Assembly: GCA_964496275.1 (NCBI GenBank)
Contig: CAZBYL010000018.1
Span: 1 to 41,473, forward strand
Direction: 5' to 3'
Length of the DNA: 41,473 nt
Source of the DNA: CAZBYL01 sp964496275
Lineage (GTDB): Bacteria; Synergistota; Synergistia; Synergistales; Synergistaceae
Positions 8,810 through 17,828 of the stretch are shown in pieces (positions within the stretch are counted from its first letter, which is position 1; every line of letters begins with the position of its first letter). A program made the position numbers and the translations under genes. The notes under the pieces were generated by a model that made no database searches, was not told the origin of the DNA, and saw only the letters and a list, made by a program, of their open reading frames with translations.

Positions 8810-10177
8810 TTACTCTTCCTCTGCTATTATTTTCGCAGCAGCACGGCAAAAATCATCCCCGCGCGCTCCGTAGTTTGGGTACATGTCCCAGCTTGTGCAT
8901 GCGGGAGAGAGCAGCACGGTATCGCCGGCATCCGCTTTGCCATAGGCGGCGCGAACCGCTTCCTCCATGGTTCCCGCAAAAGAATACTCTTTAAAGTCGG
9001 CAGCATCCAAGGCAGCGGCTATTTTTTCTTTCTCCGCTCCTATAATGACCGCGCCGTGCGTGTACTTTTTCACGGCACAGGCAAGGGGTGCGTAATCCTC
9101 ACCCTTTCCCTGTCCGCCCAATATTATAACCTTGCTTCCCGGCAGTGCGCTCATAGCGGTTATCGTTGCCGCCACATTTGTACCTTTGGAATCATCGACA
9201 AATTTAATTTCGCGAACCTCACCGGCAAACGCACAGCGGTGCTTAGGCGGCACGTAGGAAGAAACGGAATCCTTTGAGGCTTCGATATCGAAGAGCGAGA
9301 GAACCGCCGTTGACATAGCAGTATTCTCAAGGTTATGAGTTCCGAGAAGGCGAACATCTTCAAAATCAAACAGTTTGCGGGTTTCGGAGCAGCCGCCTCT
9401 GTTAATCCATGCGGATTTGGCGTCGCTGTCCATATAAATACCGCTGTGATGCTTGTCAGCTTTTTTCCATGAAAGCGGGAAAAGCATATTTCCGGAAACT
9501 TCCAAGCCTGATGCGTCTCTTTCCTGAAATATCGCGGCTCCGCCTTCGTTGAGACACTTGATTATATTGGACTTAGCCTTGACGTAATTCTCATAAGAAC
9601 CGTGCCAATCTATATGGTCGGGGGCAAGGTTGCAGACGACGGCAACGTCGCATCTGAACTTCTTTGCCCAGTAGAGCTGAAAACTGCTGAGTTCCATAAC
9701 GATAAAGTCATACTTTTCGCCGGCAATCTTTGCAACGGGATTTCCGATATTTCCGCAAGGTGCGACCTTATACCCCGCTCTTTCAAGCAGATAGGCCGTC
9801 ATCGATGTCGTAGTCGTCTTGCCGTTGCTTCCAGTCACGGCGATCACCGTTCCGTCAAGGTAGGGGCACACAAAATCAAGCTCGCCCATCACGGGGATTC
9901 TCATGTCCATGGCATTTGCAACTACCTCGTTGCTCGGGGATATTCCCGAGCTTACCACAACAAGGTCGGCATCAAGCGCCCGTTTCGTGTTTCCGAGAGC
10001 TTCCCAGCTCACACCGAGCGATGCAAACAGAGCTTCCCGTTCCGGCGTTATTTCTTTTGAGTCCGAAACAAAGACAGAGGCTCCCAGCCTGACAGCCAGT
10101 TCAGCCAAAGCACTCCCGCTGACACCTGCTCCTATTACGGAAATCTTCATACCTTTGAGGGTATCCTTCTTAACCAT
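8810..10177 (-). CDS. murD: UDP-N-acetylmuramoyl-L-alanine--D-glutamate ligase MurD
   Basis: Mur ligase of 455 residues adding D-Glu. Visible motifs are the N-terminal Rossmann VIGAGVSGSALAELA, the P-loop TGSNGKTTTTSM, VCNLAPDHIDWHGSYENY, and the C-terminal VDDSKGTNVAAT and GGQGKGEDYAPL. The ATG at 10177 is preceded by AGGAG with 9 nt spacing; an internal Met10 (MKISVIGAG) is the alternative. It lies 34 nt after mraY and 3 nt before ftsW. Confidence 0.96.
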   Translation of the reverse strand: MVKKDTLKGMKISVIGAGVSGSALAELAVRLGASVFVSDSKEITPEREALFASLGVSWEALGNTKRALDADLVVVSSGISPSNEVVANAMDMRIPVMGELDFVCPYLDGTVIAVTGSNGKTTTTSMTAYLLERAGYKVAPCGNIGNPVAKIAGEKYDFIVMELSSFQLYWAKKFRCDVAVVCNLAPDHIDWHGSYENYVKAKSNIIKCLNEGGAAIFQERDASGLEVSGNMLFPLSWKKADKHHSGIYMDSDAKSAWINRGGCSETRKLFDFEDVRLLGTHNLENTAMSTAVLSLFDIEASKDSVSSYVPPKHRCAFAGEVREIKFVDDSKGTNVAATITAMSALPGSKVIILGGQGKGEDYAPLACAVKKYTHGAVIIGAEKEKIAAALDAADFKEYSFAGTMEEAVRAAYGKADAGDTVLLSPACTSWDMYPNYGARGDDFCRAAAKIIAEEE

Positions 10178-10211
10178 CGATTAGCGCTCCTATCAGACAT
10201 ACATATAAAAT

Positions 10212-11177
10212 TTAAATCGCATGAATCAGAAGGAAGAGCAGTGAAAAGCATACCGCTACCCCGACCATGTGAATTATCCAAAAACGTGTCACTATTTGGG
10301 TCTCTTTCCAACCAAGCATCTCAAAGTGGTGATGTATGGGACTCATCAAGAAAACTTTTTTCTTAAAACAGCGGATAGAAAATATTTGTATGGAGACAGA
10401 CAGAATTTCTATCCCAAAAAAGAAAGCAAGCGGTATGACCATAATCAGCGCACCGGAAACAAGGCACACCGACAAGAGAAGTCCCGCAAAAAAATGCGCT
10501 CCGACATCTCCCATAAACACACTTGCGGGATTTGCGTTATGCCACAGAAAACCGAGAGATATTCCGCAGCCTGCGGCTATGCACATGGCAATAAGCGGGT
10601 CGGACGCGATAAATACAGCCGCGCCTATGAAAGATATAAGAGAACAGCCCGCAGCAAGCCCGTCAAGGCCGTCGGTAACATTGACTCCGTTTTGCAGGCC
10701 GACTCCGATAAAGGTAACTGCGGCAACGGCAAGCCATCTGTTTATAAAAATATTGGGCAGCGCTTCAAGTTCGCCTGGCAGAACCCATATTGCCCAAGGA
10801 AGAGTAACCAGTATTTGCAAAAATAACTTCTGCATACTCTTGAGCCCGTCGCTTGAATGGCGTGAATATTTCATCCAGTCGTCCAAAAGCCCGACTCCGG
10901 CAGCCAGTATCGGATATGAGGCAATCATCAGAATACGGCCGAGTTCTCCGTCATAAGATATGAAAGCGAAGAACAGTGATGCCGCTGTGAGGACCGGAAC
11001 AAAAACTACTCCGCCCATCGTCGGAGTTCCCAGCTTTGTCTTTTCGTGCCAGCTCGGGCCGTACTCCTTTGTAACCTGTTCTATTTTTAATTTGTGCATT
11101 TTTTTGATCCAGAAACTCTGTAAAGCTATTTCCATGACCATGCACATGCAAAGTATCAGAGTAAATTCAACGATCAT
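10212..11177 (-). CDS. mraY: Phospho-N-acetylmuramoyl-pentapeptide transferase MraY
   Basis: Integral membrane enzyme of 321 residues, about ten helices, that transfers phospho-MurNAc-pentapeptide to undecaprenyl phosphate to make lipid I. Motifs are HEKTKLGTPTMGG, the DDWMK aspartates, NGVNVTDGLDGLAAG, NANPASVFMGDVGA, and the C-terminal loop MSPIHHHFEMLGW. The ATG start overlaps the murF end by 11 nt and has a GGGGGA ribosome site inside murF. Confidence 0.97.
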   Translation of the reverse strand: MIVEFTLILCMCMVMEIALQSFWIKKMHKLKIEQVTKEYGPSWHEKTKLGTPTMGGVVFVPVLTAASLFFAFISYDGELGRILMIASYPILAAGVGLLDDWMKYSRHSSDGLKSMQKLFLQILVTLPWAIWVLPGELEALPNIFINRWLAVAAVTFIGVGLQNGVNVTDGLDGLAAGCSLISFIGAAVFIASDPLIAMCIAAGCGISLGFLWHNANPASVFMGDVGAHFFAGLLLSVCLVSGALIMVIPLAFFFGIEILSVSIQIFSIRCFKKKVFLMSPIHHHFEMLGWKETQIVTRFWIIHMVGVAVCFSLLFLLIHAI

Positions 11178-12570
11178 TCATATCCCCCGCAAGCATCGAG
11201 ACGAGCCCCGCAAGCCCGTATGAATTGGAGCCCTTTATAAGCACCACCGCATTCTTGAGATCTGTTTCCAAAACGGCGTGCACCGCGTCGCTGCAAGCGG
11301 CACACCGAACAATATTTTCGGGCACCGCAAGTTTTGAATCATACCACTCTTCGCCGATAAAAACTACTGTATCAAAAGCCTTTACTTTGTCGATTATCTT
11401 CTGATGCCACAAGTAAGAATCGCAGCCAAGCTCCTTCATTCCGCCGAGAAACGCTACGAGTCTGTACTTGCCGTCTTTGTTTATATTAAGGACATTAGCA
11501 ATAGCAGCCCCCATGGAACTGGGGTTTGCATTGTAGGATTCGTCTATTATCCATGAACCGTCGGAAATTTTCCGGCACACACCTCTGCCGAGAACGGGTC
11601 TGGCATTTTCGAGAGAGGACGCTATTTTATCCTCTGCCACACCCAAAATATTTCCCAAAATAACCGCGTAACCCGCGTTATAAGCCTGCTGGAGCCCAAA
11701 GAACGGGATCTTATATGATTTTCTCTCATTTTTTAAAGAATAAGATGCAATAATAGAAGCGCCATCTTCTTTAAGTGAAATTGAGGCATCCTCAATTTTC
11801 AGGAAGTCATCTGCGTCATGGCCGACAGAAAACTTTTTCACTCCGTCGTAGGCTGGCATTGCCGCCTTCAAAAGATGGTTGTCTCCGTTATATACAATAT
11901 TTTTTAACTTTGCGGATCTGCATATCTCAAGCTTGGCTTTGAGCACACCCTCCACACTTCCGAAACCCGCAAGATGAGCTGCGGCAACTTCTGTGATAAC
12001 CGCCGTCTCCGGGGGGAAGAGAGAGACCATCTCGGCTATTTCACCGAAATGATTTGTCCCCAGTTCAAGGACAAGCACTTCGGTGTCATAGGGCATGGAA
12101 AGGATTGTAAGGCTGCACCCAATGACTGTGTTATAACTTTTTATCGCGCTGTGCACTTTGTATGAAGATTTTAATACAGAGACGGAAAGCTCACGCGTGG
12201 TAGTCTTTCCGACACTGCCGGTTATGGCAATGACGCGAGGCGATACAGATTGAAGGTACATCTGCGCGATACGGCTCATCGCAACGGAAGTATCCGGAAC
12301 AGCTATGACGGAAATTCCCTTAAGCTCCGGAATTTCCGCAAAAAGAGACTCTATCGCGGAGGAGGCTGCGAGAAGCAGCTTCGCCCCTCCGAGAACGACC
12401 TGTTTTATATAGGAGTGCCCATCCGTCCTTGCACCCTTTATCGCGACAAAAGCGTCACCTTCTGAAATATTTCTGCTGTCACTCTTCCACTCTCTGCAAA
12501 GTTCCGTGTCCGGGCCGTAAAGTTTACCCTCACACCAACCGGCGGCTTCCGACGCCATAACCCTGCGCAT
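11167..12570 (-). CDS. murF: UDP-MurNAc-tripeptide--D-Ala-D-Ala ligase MurF
   Basis: Mur ligase of 467 residues that adds D-Ala-D-Ala. Motifs are SDSRNISEGDAFVAIKGART, the P-loop ITGSVGKTTTRELS, LELGTNHFGEIAEMVSLF, and DESYNANPSSMGAAI. I place the start at the ATG of 12570 (MRRVMASEAAG), which shares one base with the murE stop (TGATG) and has AGAGG 7 nt upstream. The open frame reaches back to 12600 but that lies inside murE. No ddl gene is seen in the cluster, so the dipeptide ligase must be elsewhere. Confidence 0.95.
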   Translation of the reverse strand: MRRVMASEAAGWCEGKLYGPDTELCREWKSDSRNISEGDAFVAIKGARTDGHSYIKQVVLGGAKLLLAASSAIESLFAEIPELKGISVIAVPDTSVAMSRIAQMYLQSVSPRVIAITGSVGKTTTRELSVSVLKSSYKVHSAIKSYNTVIGCSLTILSMPYDTEVLVLELGTNHFGEIAEMVSLFPPETAVITEVAAAHLAGFGSVEGVLKAKLEICRSAKLKNIVYNGDNHLLKAAMPAYDGVKKFSVGHDADDFLKIEDASISLKEDGASIIASYSLKNERKSYKIPFFGLQQAYNAGYAVILGNILGVAEDKIASSLENARPVLGRGVCRKISDGSWIIDESYNANPSSMGAAIANVLNINKDGKYRLVAFLGGMKELGCDSYLWHQKIIDKVKAFDTVVFIGEEWYDSKLAVPENIVRCAACSDAVHAVLETDLKNAVVLIKGSNSYGLAGLVSMLAGDMNDR

Positions 12571-14072
12571 CACAGAACCTCTTTTCCGTTCTGTGCGCAC
12601 CAGTCAAGGACTACATCCTTGTCAAGGAGCGGAACAGGCCCGTCCTTAAGAATCTGGCAGCGCTCAGGGCCTCTGCCTGCTATAAGGAGAATATCCTCGG
12701 GAGCGATGGCTGACAGACCTGCATAAATAGCCTCTCTGCGATCCACTATAATTTTGTATTCTGTGTCATGCTTTTTCGCTCCGGCCTCTATCTCAAGAGT
12801 GATTACGGCAGGATCTTCGCTCCTTGGGTTATCGGAGGTGATAATGGCCATATCTGCGAGCCGCCCCGCTATTTCGCCCATCAGAGGGCGCTTTGTCTTG
12901 TCTCTGTCGCCGCCGGCGCCGAACACTACGCAAAGTCTGCCGCGGCATACAGGGCGCAGAGCTGTAAGCACCTTTTCAAGTCCGTCCGGGCTGTGAGCAA
13001 AATCAATGACACAAGAGCCGGAACCGGCAATATGATACCTTTCGAGCCGTCCCGGAACCTGCTTCATATTAACGAGACTGTCTATCGCTGTTTCGATTTT
13101 CACGCCGAGAGTCCACGCGAGGGAAAGAGCCTGAAGAGCATTGTAAACATTATATTTTCCAAGCAGCGGCAAGCGAACCGCAACAGGCGCATCACTGCAC
13201 GGCGTCTTTATCTCGGCATCGAGCCCCTTGATGGAAACACCCTTTATCGATGCGCTGAAATCTGCATTTTTATCCTCTATCCCGTAGCTTACGGCATGCT
13301 CTTTCAGCTCGGAGAAGAGCCTTTTGCCGTATTCATCATCTATATTGACGGCACACTTCCATCCGTTTCTCATATACTTCGTAAAAAGAGTTCTCTTTGC
13401 CTGGAAATAATTTTCCATGTCTCCGTGAAAATCCAAATGGTCAACGGAAAGATTCGTGAATCCGGCTCTGTCGTACAGAACTCCGTCTATTCTTCCTTGG
13501 GATACTGAGTGTGAAGATGTTTCCATGATACAGGCTTTGCACCCGTTTTTTACCATTCTTGAAAGCCAGAACTGTAAATCAGACCCCTCCGGCGTGGTGT
13601 GTACGGCCTCCTCAACAACATCTCCGTCATCGTAGAAAACCGTACCGAGAAGCCCTGTTTTCGTTCCCGATGCTTCAAGAATTGATTTCAGCATGAAAGT
13701 TGACGTAGTCTTGCCGTTCGTTCCCGTGAGTGCGACCATCGTAAGTTTCTCAAGCGGAGTTCCGTAAAGCAATGAGGCTGCGACACCCATGTTCCGTCTG
13801 ATATCCGAGCATATTATCTGCGGAACGGGAAGCGGAAGCTCGCGTTCGCACATAAGAGCGCACGCGCCGGCATCCACAGCTCCGGCCGCAAAATCGTGGC
13901 CGTCGGCATGGCCGCCCGATACACAGGCAAACATCGTGCCGTGCGTTACAACGCGGCTGTCTGATACTAAAACATCTATCTCGGGGTCTTTGTCCTTTAC
14001 GTCATAGGGCAGATAAACCCTTGCCTCAAAATGATTTTTCTCAAGCAACGAACAAAGTTCTTTAAATTTCAT
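12570..14072 (-). CDS. murE: UDP-MurNAc-L-Ala-D-Glu--meso-DAP ligase MurE
   Basis: Mur ligase of 500 residues adding the third amino acid of the stem peptide. Motifs are the N-terminal DSRVVTHGTMFACVSGGHADG, the P-loop TGTNGKTTSTFM, METSSHSVSQGRIDG, NLSVDHLDFHGDMENYFQAK (with the lysine that is carbamylated in the family), GAGGDRDKTKRPLMGE, and SDNPRSEDP. The DNPR box marks meso-diaminopimelate specificity and implies a DAP-type wall. The ATG at 14072 (MKFKELCSLLEK) has AGGGG 8 nt upstream. A GTG three codons earlier is open but overlaps that ribosome site. Confidence 0.96.
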   Translation of the reverse strand: MKFKELCSLLEKNHFEARVYLPYDVKDKDPEIDVLVSDSRVVTHGTMFACVSGGHADGHDFAAGAVDAGACALMCERELPLPVPQIICSDIRRNMGVAASLLYGTPLEKLTMVALTGTNGKTTSTFMLKSILEASGTKTGLLGTVFYDDGDVVEEAVHTTPEGSDLQFWLSRMVKNGCKACIMETSSHSVSQGRIDGVLYDRAGFTNLSVDHLDFHGDMENYFQAKRTLFTKYMRNGWKCAVNIDDEYGKRLFSELKEHAVSYGIEDKNADFSASIKGVSIKGLDAEIKTPCSDAPVAVRLPLLGKYNVYNALQALSLAWTLGVKIETAIDSLVNMKQVPGRLERYHIAGSGSCVIDFAHSPDGLEKVLTALRPVCRGRLCVVFGAGGDRDKTKRPLMGEIAGRLADMAIITSDNPRSEDPAVITLEIEAGAKKHDTEYKIIVDRREAIYAGLSAIAPEDILLIAGRGPERCQILKDGPVPLLDKDVVLDWCAQNGKEVL

Positions 14073-14093
14073 ATTCAACACCCCTAATAAAAA

Positions 14094-15788
14094 TTATTTT
14101 GTCTTCTCAGGAGCAATTTGCTCCACGTCCTCCACTATCGACTTGAATATCGGCGCTGATATCTGACCGCCGTAATATCTTGCCCCTTTGGGCTCGCCGA
14201 GACTTACAAGCATGACGTACTTAGGTTTCTGCGCGGGCCAAAACCCGACGAAAGAGGCCACGTAATGACCCTTTGAATATTCTCCGCCCGATGCTATCTG
14301 CGCCGTACCGGTCTTACCTCCGATAAGCACCTTATCGGACTTTGCCGCTTTGCCGCCTCCGTCGCTCACGACCATCCTCATCGCATTGCAGATAAAATCC
14401 GATGTCGGTTTTGATACCACTTGGTATCTGACTCGTCTGGTTCCCTTATGTATCACATGTCCGGTGCTGTCCAGAACCTCTCCTACTATGTAGGGTTTCA
14501 GCAAAGCGCCTCCGTTCACCACGGCGGACACAGCCATCACGACCTGTATCGGAGTGACGGCGATTCCCTGTCCTATAAAGACGTTGGCCGGAACAGTTCC
14601 GAGCCACTCCTCGGGGGATTTCAAAAGACCGGATTCCTCACCCGACATCTCTATCTCCGTTCTGTCTCCGAAGCCGAACTGTCTGAGCATTCCGTAAGCC
14701 TGATGTTTAGGAACTCCCATGGACATGTGGGCCATTCCGATATTACATGAATTCATCAAAACATGAGTCAAATCCTGCACGCCATGAGCCCTTCTGTTCA
14801 CATCGCTCATTGTCTTGTCGAAGAGGCGCATCGAACCCGAACAACTGTAGATACTTCTGCCTGACGCCGCCGCGGATTCAAGAGCTATCGACATAGTAAT
14901 CGGTTTGAAAATCGACCCCGGCTCAAAAACTCTTCCCACAACATTATTGCGCACCGCTTCTTTTTGGTACAGATTTTTCCTGTCGTTCGGATCTACGGTG
15001 GGATAGCTTGCGAGAGCCATGATAGCGCCTGTGGATGGGTCTACGCATACAGCGGCTCCCCACGCGGCATTCGCGGCCTTCGCTCCCTCGCTTAAACGCC
15101 ACTCAACGATCTGTTGTATCCTGGAATCAAGAGTGAGCTTTATTTTGCCGCTGGTATTCTTTACGATACCCGACTTACCGCCCATGACATCAAGAGTATT
15201 CCCCTTGGAATCCCTTGTCAAAAAGCGCGTCCTCGGAGGGGAGAAAAGTATATGATTCCATTTAAGCTCCACACCGGCCTGACCGTAATCGTCAATATCG
15301 CAGAAACCCAAAACGTGAAAAGCCAAAGCACCATGCGGGTAAACTCGTATTTTCTCATTCAGTGTATAAAGACCGGGGATTTTTTCACGTACAAGCTTAT
15401 CCGCCTTCGTATTCGGCACGTTGCGCTCAACCCAATGAAACCGTCCCTGCAAGGGGACGGAAAATTTTTTCGCTACTGTTTTTCCGAACACAGGAACCAG
15501 GCGGTCGGCGCTTTTCGGATCCCAGTACTTGGGGTCGATAAAAAAACTGGTGGCAGGTACAGACACAGCAAGAGGTATACCGTTTCTATCCTCGATATCA
15601 CCTCTTGACGCACTCACCGCCACATTTGCCCAATACTGCTTCTGTGACTGCCTAACTATTCTTTTGTCCGGATAAAGCTGTATCCATGCAGTCCCTAAAG
15701 CGAGTAAGATAAGAACCGCATACACAGCATTCCACACGGATTTGGAGCGTTTATACTCCTCCGGCGGAAGATTTCTAATTCTTGGCAT
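14094..15788 (-). CDS. ftsI: Division-specific penicillin-binding protein (FtsI/PBP3 class)
   Basis: Class B transpeptidase of 564 residues that cross-links septal peptidoglycan. One N-terminal helix (about residues 19-38) is followed by the dimerisation domain starting SASRGDIEDRNGIPLAV. The catalytic motifs are S292-I-F-K (EPGSIFKPIT), S347-C-N (MNSCNIGM) and K492-T-G (GGKTGTAQ). There are no PASTA repeats at the C-terminus, unlike Gram-positive sporulation or division PBPs. The ATG overlaps the ftsL-like gene by 14 nt. It is the partner of FtsW encoded downstream. Confidence 0.95.
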   Translation of the reverse strand: MPRIRNLPPEEYKRSKSVWNAVYAVLILLALGTAWIQLYPDKRIVRQSQKQYWANVAVSASRGDIEDRNGIPLAVSVPATSFFIDPKYWDPKSADRLVPVFGKTVAKKFSVPLQGRFHWVERNVPNTKADKLVREKIPGLYTLNEKIRVYPHGALAFHVLGFCDIDDYGQAGVELKWNHILFSPPRTRFLTRDSKGNTLDVMGGKSGIVKNTSGKIKLTLDSRIQQIVEWRLSEGAKAANAAWGAAVCVDPSTGAIMALASYPTVDPNDRKNLYQKEAVRNNVVGRVFEPGSIFKPITMSIALESAAASGRSIYSCSGSMRLFDKTMSDVNRRAHGVQDLTHVLMNSCNIGMAHMSMGVPKHQAYGMLRQFGFGDRTEIEMSGEESGLLKSPEEWLGTVPANVFIGQGIAVTPIQVVMAVSAVVNGGALLKPYIVGEVLDSTGHVIHKGTRRVRYQVVSKPTSDFICNAMRMVVSDGGGKAAKSDKVLIGGKTGTAQIASGGEYSKGHYVASFVGFWPAQKPKYVMLVSLGEPKGARYYGGQISAPIFKSIVEDVEQIAPEKTK

Positions 15789-16179
15789 GTGCCTTCCTTA
15801 CAAACGGATTCATAGCATCAAGCAATCCCCCCGCGGAAGCCGTATTTGTTGCCTCTTGCCCCTTCGCAAGCACAACGGCACCCGCATCAAGATGTATGGT
15901 CTGCACATTTTCGGCATTCACCATACCGAGATTTTGACGAGCGAAACTGTAAATTTTTGCCGGCGAAAGAAGTTCCGAATATCTGCGTGACATTTCCAGA
16001 TTCTTCTCTGCGCAAGCTTCGATGCGCCCCGCCGTCTCCGAAATTCTGTGTTCAAGATAAAGACCGTAAAGCCTCAAGGAACCGAGAGCCGCCGCACACA
16101 GGAAAACACAAAGAAAACTCGCAACAAAAAGTTTCGAGTGCCTTGTTTCCGTCTCATGTCGGTATTCTTTGTAACGCAT
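15775..16179 (-). CDS. ftsL: FtsL-like small division protein
   Basis: 134-residue protein with a charged N-terminus (MRYKEYRHETETRHSK), one hydrophobic helix (LFVASFLCVFLCAAALGSL) and a following region with coiled-coil character (LEHRISETAGRIEACAEKNLEMSRRYSELL). FtsL is poorly conserved in sequence, so the call rests on size, topology and its place between rsmH and ftsI. The ATG at 16179 has GGGGGAG 6-7 nt upstream and overlaps the end of rsmH by 26 nt. Longer in-frame starts at 16194 and 16212 have no comparable site. Confidence 0.78.
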   Translation of the reverse strand: MRYKEYRHETETRHSKLFVASFLCVFLCAAALGSLRLYGLYLEHRISETAGRIEACAEKNLEMSRRYSELLSPAKIYSFARQNLGMVNAENVQTIHLDAGAVVLAKGQEATNTASAGGLLDAMNPFVRKAHAKN

Positions 16180-17104
16180 TCGGAACTCCCCCATCTTTTT
16201 TATCTGATACAAAAACTCTTAACTTAGCACTTCTTGACTTATAGTTCGCTTCTATCTCTTCTTCCGTGGGTAAGAGAGCTTTTCTTGGGTTCATATCTCC
16301 AAGCCACTCTTCTTTCCATTTGCGAAACCTGTGCTTCACCATTCTGTCTTCAAGAGAGTGATACGAAATGGCTATTATCTTGCCTCCCGGGGCGAGAACC
16401 TTGACAGCCCCATCCAGCGCCTCATTCAGCGCATTTATCTCATCATTAACGGCGATACGCAGAGCCTGAAAAATTTTTCTCGCCGGATGTCCGCCCATCT
16501 TTCTCTGTACCGGGGCGGGCAGAATATTACGTATAAGTTCCACCAGCTCTCCCGTCGTACTGACATGACCGCCGTTTTCCCTGTGCCGAACAATGCCTTT
16601 TGCTATCTGATATGCGTGAGTGTCTTCTCCGTAATCTCTGAATATGTGAGTCAAATCCTTTATGGACCACTCCGCTAAAATCTCTTCAGCCGTGACGGTG
16701 CTGTTGCACTCCTCATCTCCGTCCATTCTCATGTCCAAAGGGCCGTCGTGCTGAAAAGAAAAACCTCTATCCGCATCAGTAAGCTGAAGGTTGGACACCC
16801 CCAGATCAAAGAGGACGGCGCTTGCTCCCTTCCAATCCGGTCTTAGTGAGAGAGAGCCTATATTGCGAAAATTATCAGCCACTATTTCAAAACGTTCACC
16901 GAACGCGGAAAGGTTCGAAGCGGCTATTTCCCTTGCGTAGGGGTCTTGGTCGAAGCCTATCACATGGGCATTGCTGCACTTTGACAGAATATGCCCGGAG
17001 TGTCCGCCCAACCCGAGAGTAGCATCCACAACAACTCCGACTGAATCCCAAGGCTGCAATGCATCCAAAACTTCCGATACCATTACCGAAACATGTTCGC
17101 TCAT
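16154..17104 (-). CDS. rsmH: 16S rRNA (cytosine1402-N4)-methyltransferase RsmH (MraW)
   Basis: 316-residue SAM-dependent methyltransferase acting on 16S rRNA C1402. It starts MSEHVSVMVSEVLDAL as the family does (the H-V-P-V-L region), followed by SAM motif VVDATLGLGGHSGHIL, VLFDLGVSNLQLTDADRGFSF, the insert with DYGEDTHAYQIAKGIVRHR and RKIFQALRIAVNDEINAL, and IAISYHSLEDRMVKHRF. The ATG overlaps the mraZ stop in an ATGA arrangement, so the two are translationally coupled. Confidence 0.97.
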   Translation of the reverse strand: MSEHVSVMVSEVLDALQPWDSVGVVVDATLGLGGHSGHILSKCSNAHVIGFDQDPYAREIAASNLSAFGERFEIVADNFRNIGSLSLRPDWKGASAVLFDLGVSNLQLTDADRGFSFQHDGPLDMRMDGDEECNSTVTAEEILAEWSIKDLTHIFRDYGEDTHAYQIAKGIVRHRENGGHVSTTGELVELIRNILPAPVQRKMGGHPARKIFQALRIAVNDEINALNEALDGAVKVLAPGGKIIAISYHSLEDRMVKHRFRKWKEEWLGDMNPRKALLPTEEEIEANYKSRSAKLRVFVSDKKDGGVPNALQRIPT

Positions 17105-17526
17105 AGACCTTCAAGCTCCTCGGCAAGGTCGCTGAAGTCGGACAAAACTTCGCTTCTATGCTCTTCCCATTTCGCGGCGTCCCAAATTTCTATGTGGTCC
17201 TCCGCGCCTATCAATATAATCTCCTGCTCCGCACAAGCATAATCTCTCAATATGGAGGGGAGAAGAATTCTTCCCGTATTGTCTATGTCCTGTTCCGTTG
17301 CCATTGAGAGAAGAACTCTGCGAAAATCACGCGCCTTTTTCTTAAAAGATGAAAGATCCTTCAGTTTTACAAGCAGTTCTTCCCAGCGCGGAAGCGGATA
17401 GAGAGCGATACACTTATCAATACCGATGGTTGCAACAACGGAGCCTCCCAGCTCTTCCCTAAAACGGGAAGGAAGAACAGTTCTCCCCTTGCCGTCCAAT
17501 TTGTGGTTGTAAGTCCCCATCAGCAT
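17101..17526 (-). CDS. mraZ: Transcriptional regulator MraZ
   Basis: 141-residue protein made of two AbrB-like half repeats, each with the DGKGR / DNTGRILLP signature (MLMGTYNHKLDGKGRTVLP and IDNTGRILLPSILRDYA). In E. coli MraZ forms a ring-like oligomer that represses its own dcw operon by binding TGGGN direct repeats. Four such repeats lie just upstream here. I start at the ATG of 17526 (MLMGTYNHK), which aligns with the family. The GTG at 17541 is inside the operator and lacks a ribosome site. Confidence 0.95.
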   Translation of the reverse strand: MLMGTYNHKLDGKGRTVLPSRFREELGGSVVATIGIDKCIALYPLPRWEELLVKLKDLSSFKKKARDFRRVLLSMATEQDIDNTGRILLPSILRDYACAEQEIILIGAEDHIEIWDAAKWEEHRSEVLSDFSDLAEELEGL

Positions 17527-17536
17527 CGAATATTCA

Positions 17537-17571
17537 CCCACTTTCTACCACTATATTCCACTATGCCCCAC
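17537..17571 (-). promoter_or_regulatory. Four MraZ-box repeats at the dcw operon promoter
   Basis: On the minus strand the pentamer GTGGN occurs four times with exact 10-bp period: GTGGG (17567-17571), GTGGA (17557-17561), GTGGT (17547-17551) and GTGGG (17537-17541), ending 10 nt before the mraZ ATG. E. coli MraZ binds TGGGN repeats with 5-nt spacers, the same 10-bp period. A candidate -35 TTGCAT (17593-17598), 17 nt spacer and -10 TATTGT (17570-17575) overlap the distal box, so binding would block the promoter and repress the whole cluster. Confidence 0.8.
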
Positions 17572-17572
17572 A

Positions 17573-17599
17573 ATATATGCAATCGCTTATATATGCAAT
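17573..17599. repeat. 11-bp direct repeat upstream of the MraZ boxes
   Basis: ATATATGCAAT occurs at 17573-17583 and again at 17589-17599, a period of 16 bp. The repeats cover the proposed mraZ -35 and -10 elements. They could be a binding site for a second regulator or simply tandem promoter elements. The rest of the intergenic stretch up to the rnpB terminator (17600-17782) is AT-rich with no ORF or clear structure that I could see. Confidence 0.5.
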
Positions 17600-17782
17600 A
17601 CCTTCATTTCCAAAGGAGAAAATTTTATTAGTTCTAAAGACTTATTATTTTTAAGACAGCACATAAAGCCTGTATTTGTCTAACATCATTAAGGGTTTAG
17701 CGAAAAGTCAGCCTGTGAGTATGCATACATTTACAAGGGAGCAAACCTTTGTTTTTAAAGTTAATTGGCATTTATTATTAAA

Positions 17783-17828
17783 AAACATATCGGGGCGACA
17801 GAATAAAATCTGTCGCCCCGATATGTTT
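17783..17828 (-). terminator. rnpB intrinsic terminator
   Basis: A perfect 20-bp inverted repeat (17783-17802 with 17809-17828, core CGGGGCGACAGA) around a 6-nt loop. It immediately follows the RNase P RNA 3' end. Read on the minus strand the stem runs into a short T tract. Confidence 0.9.
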
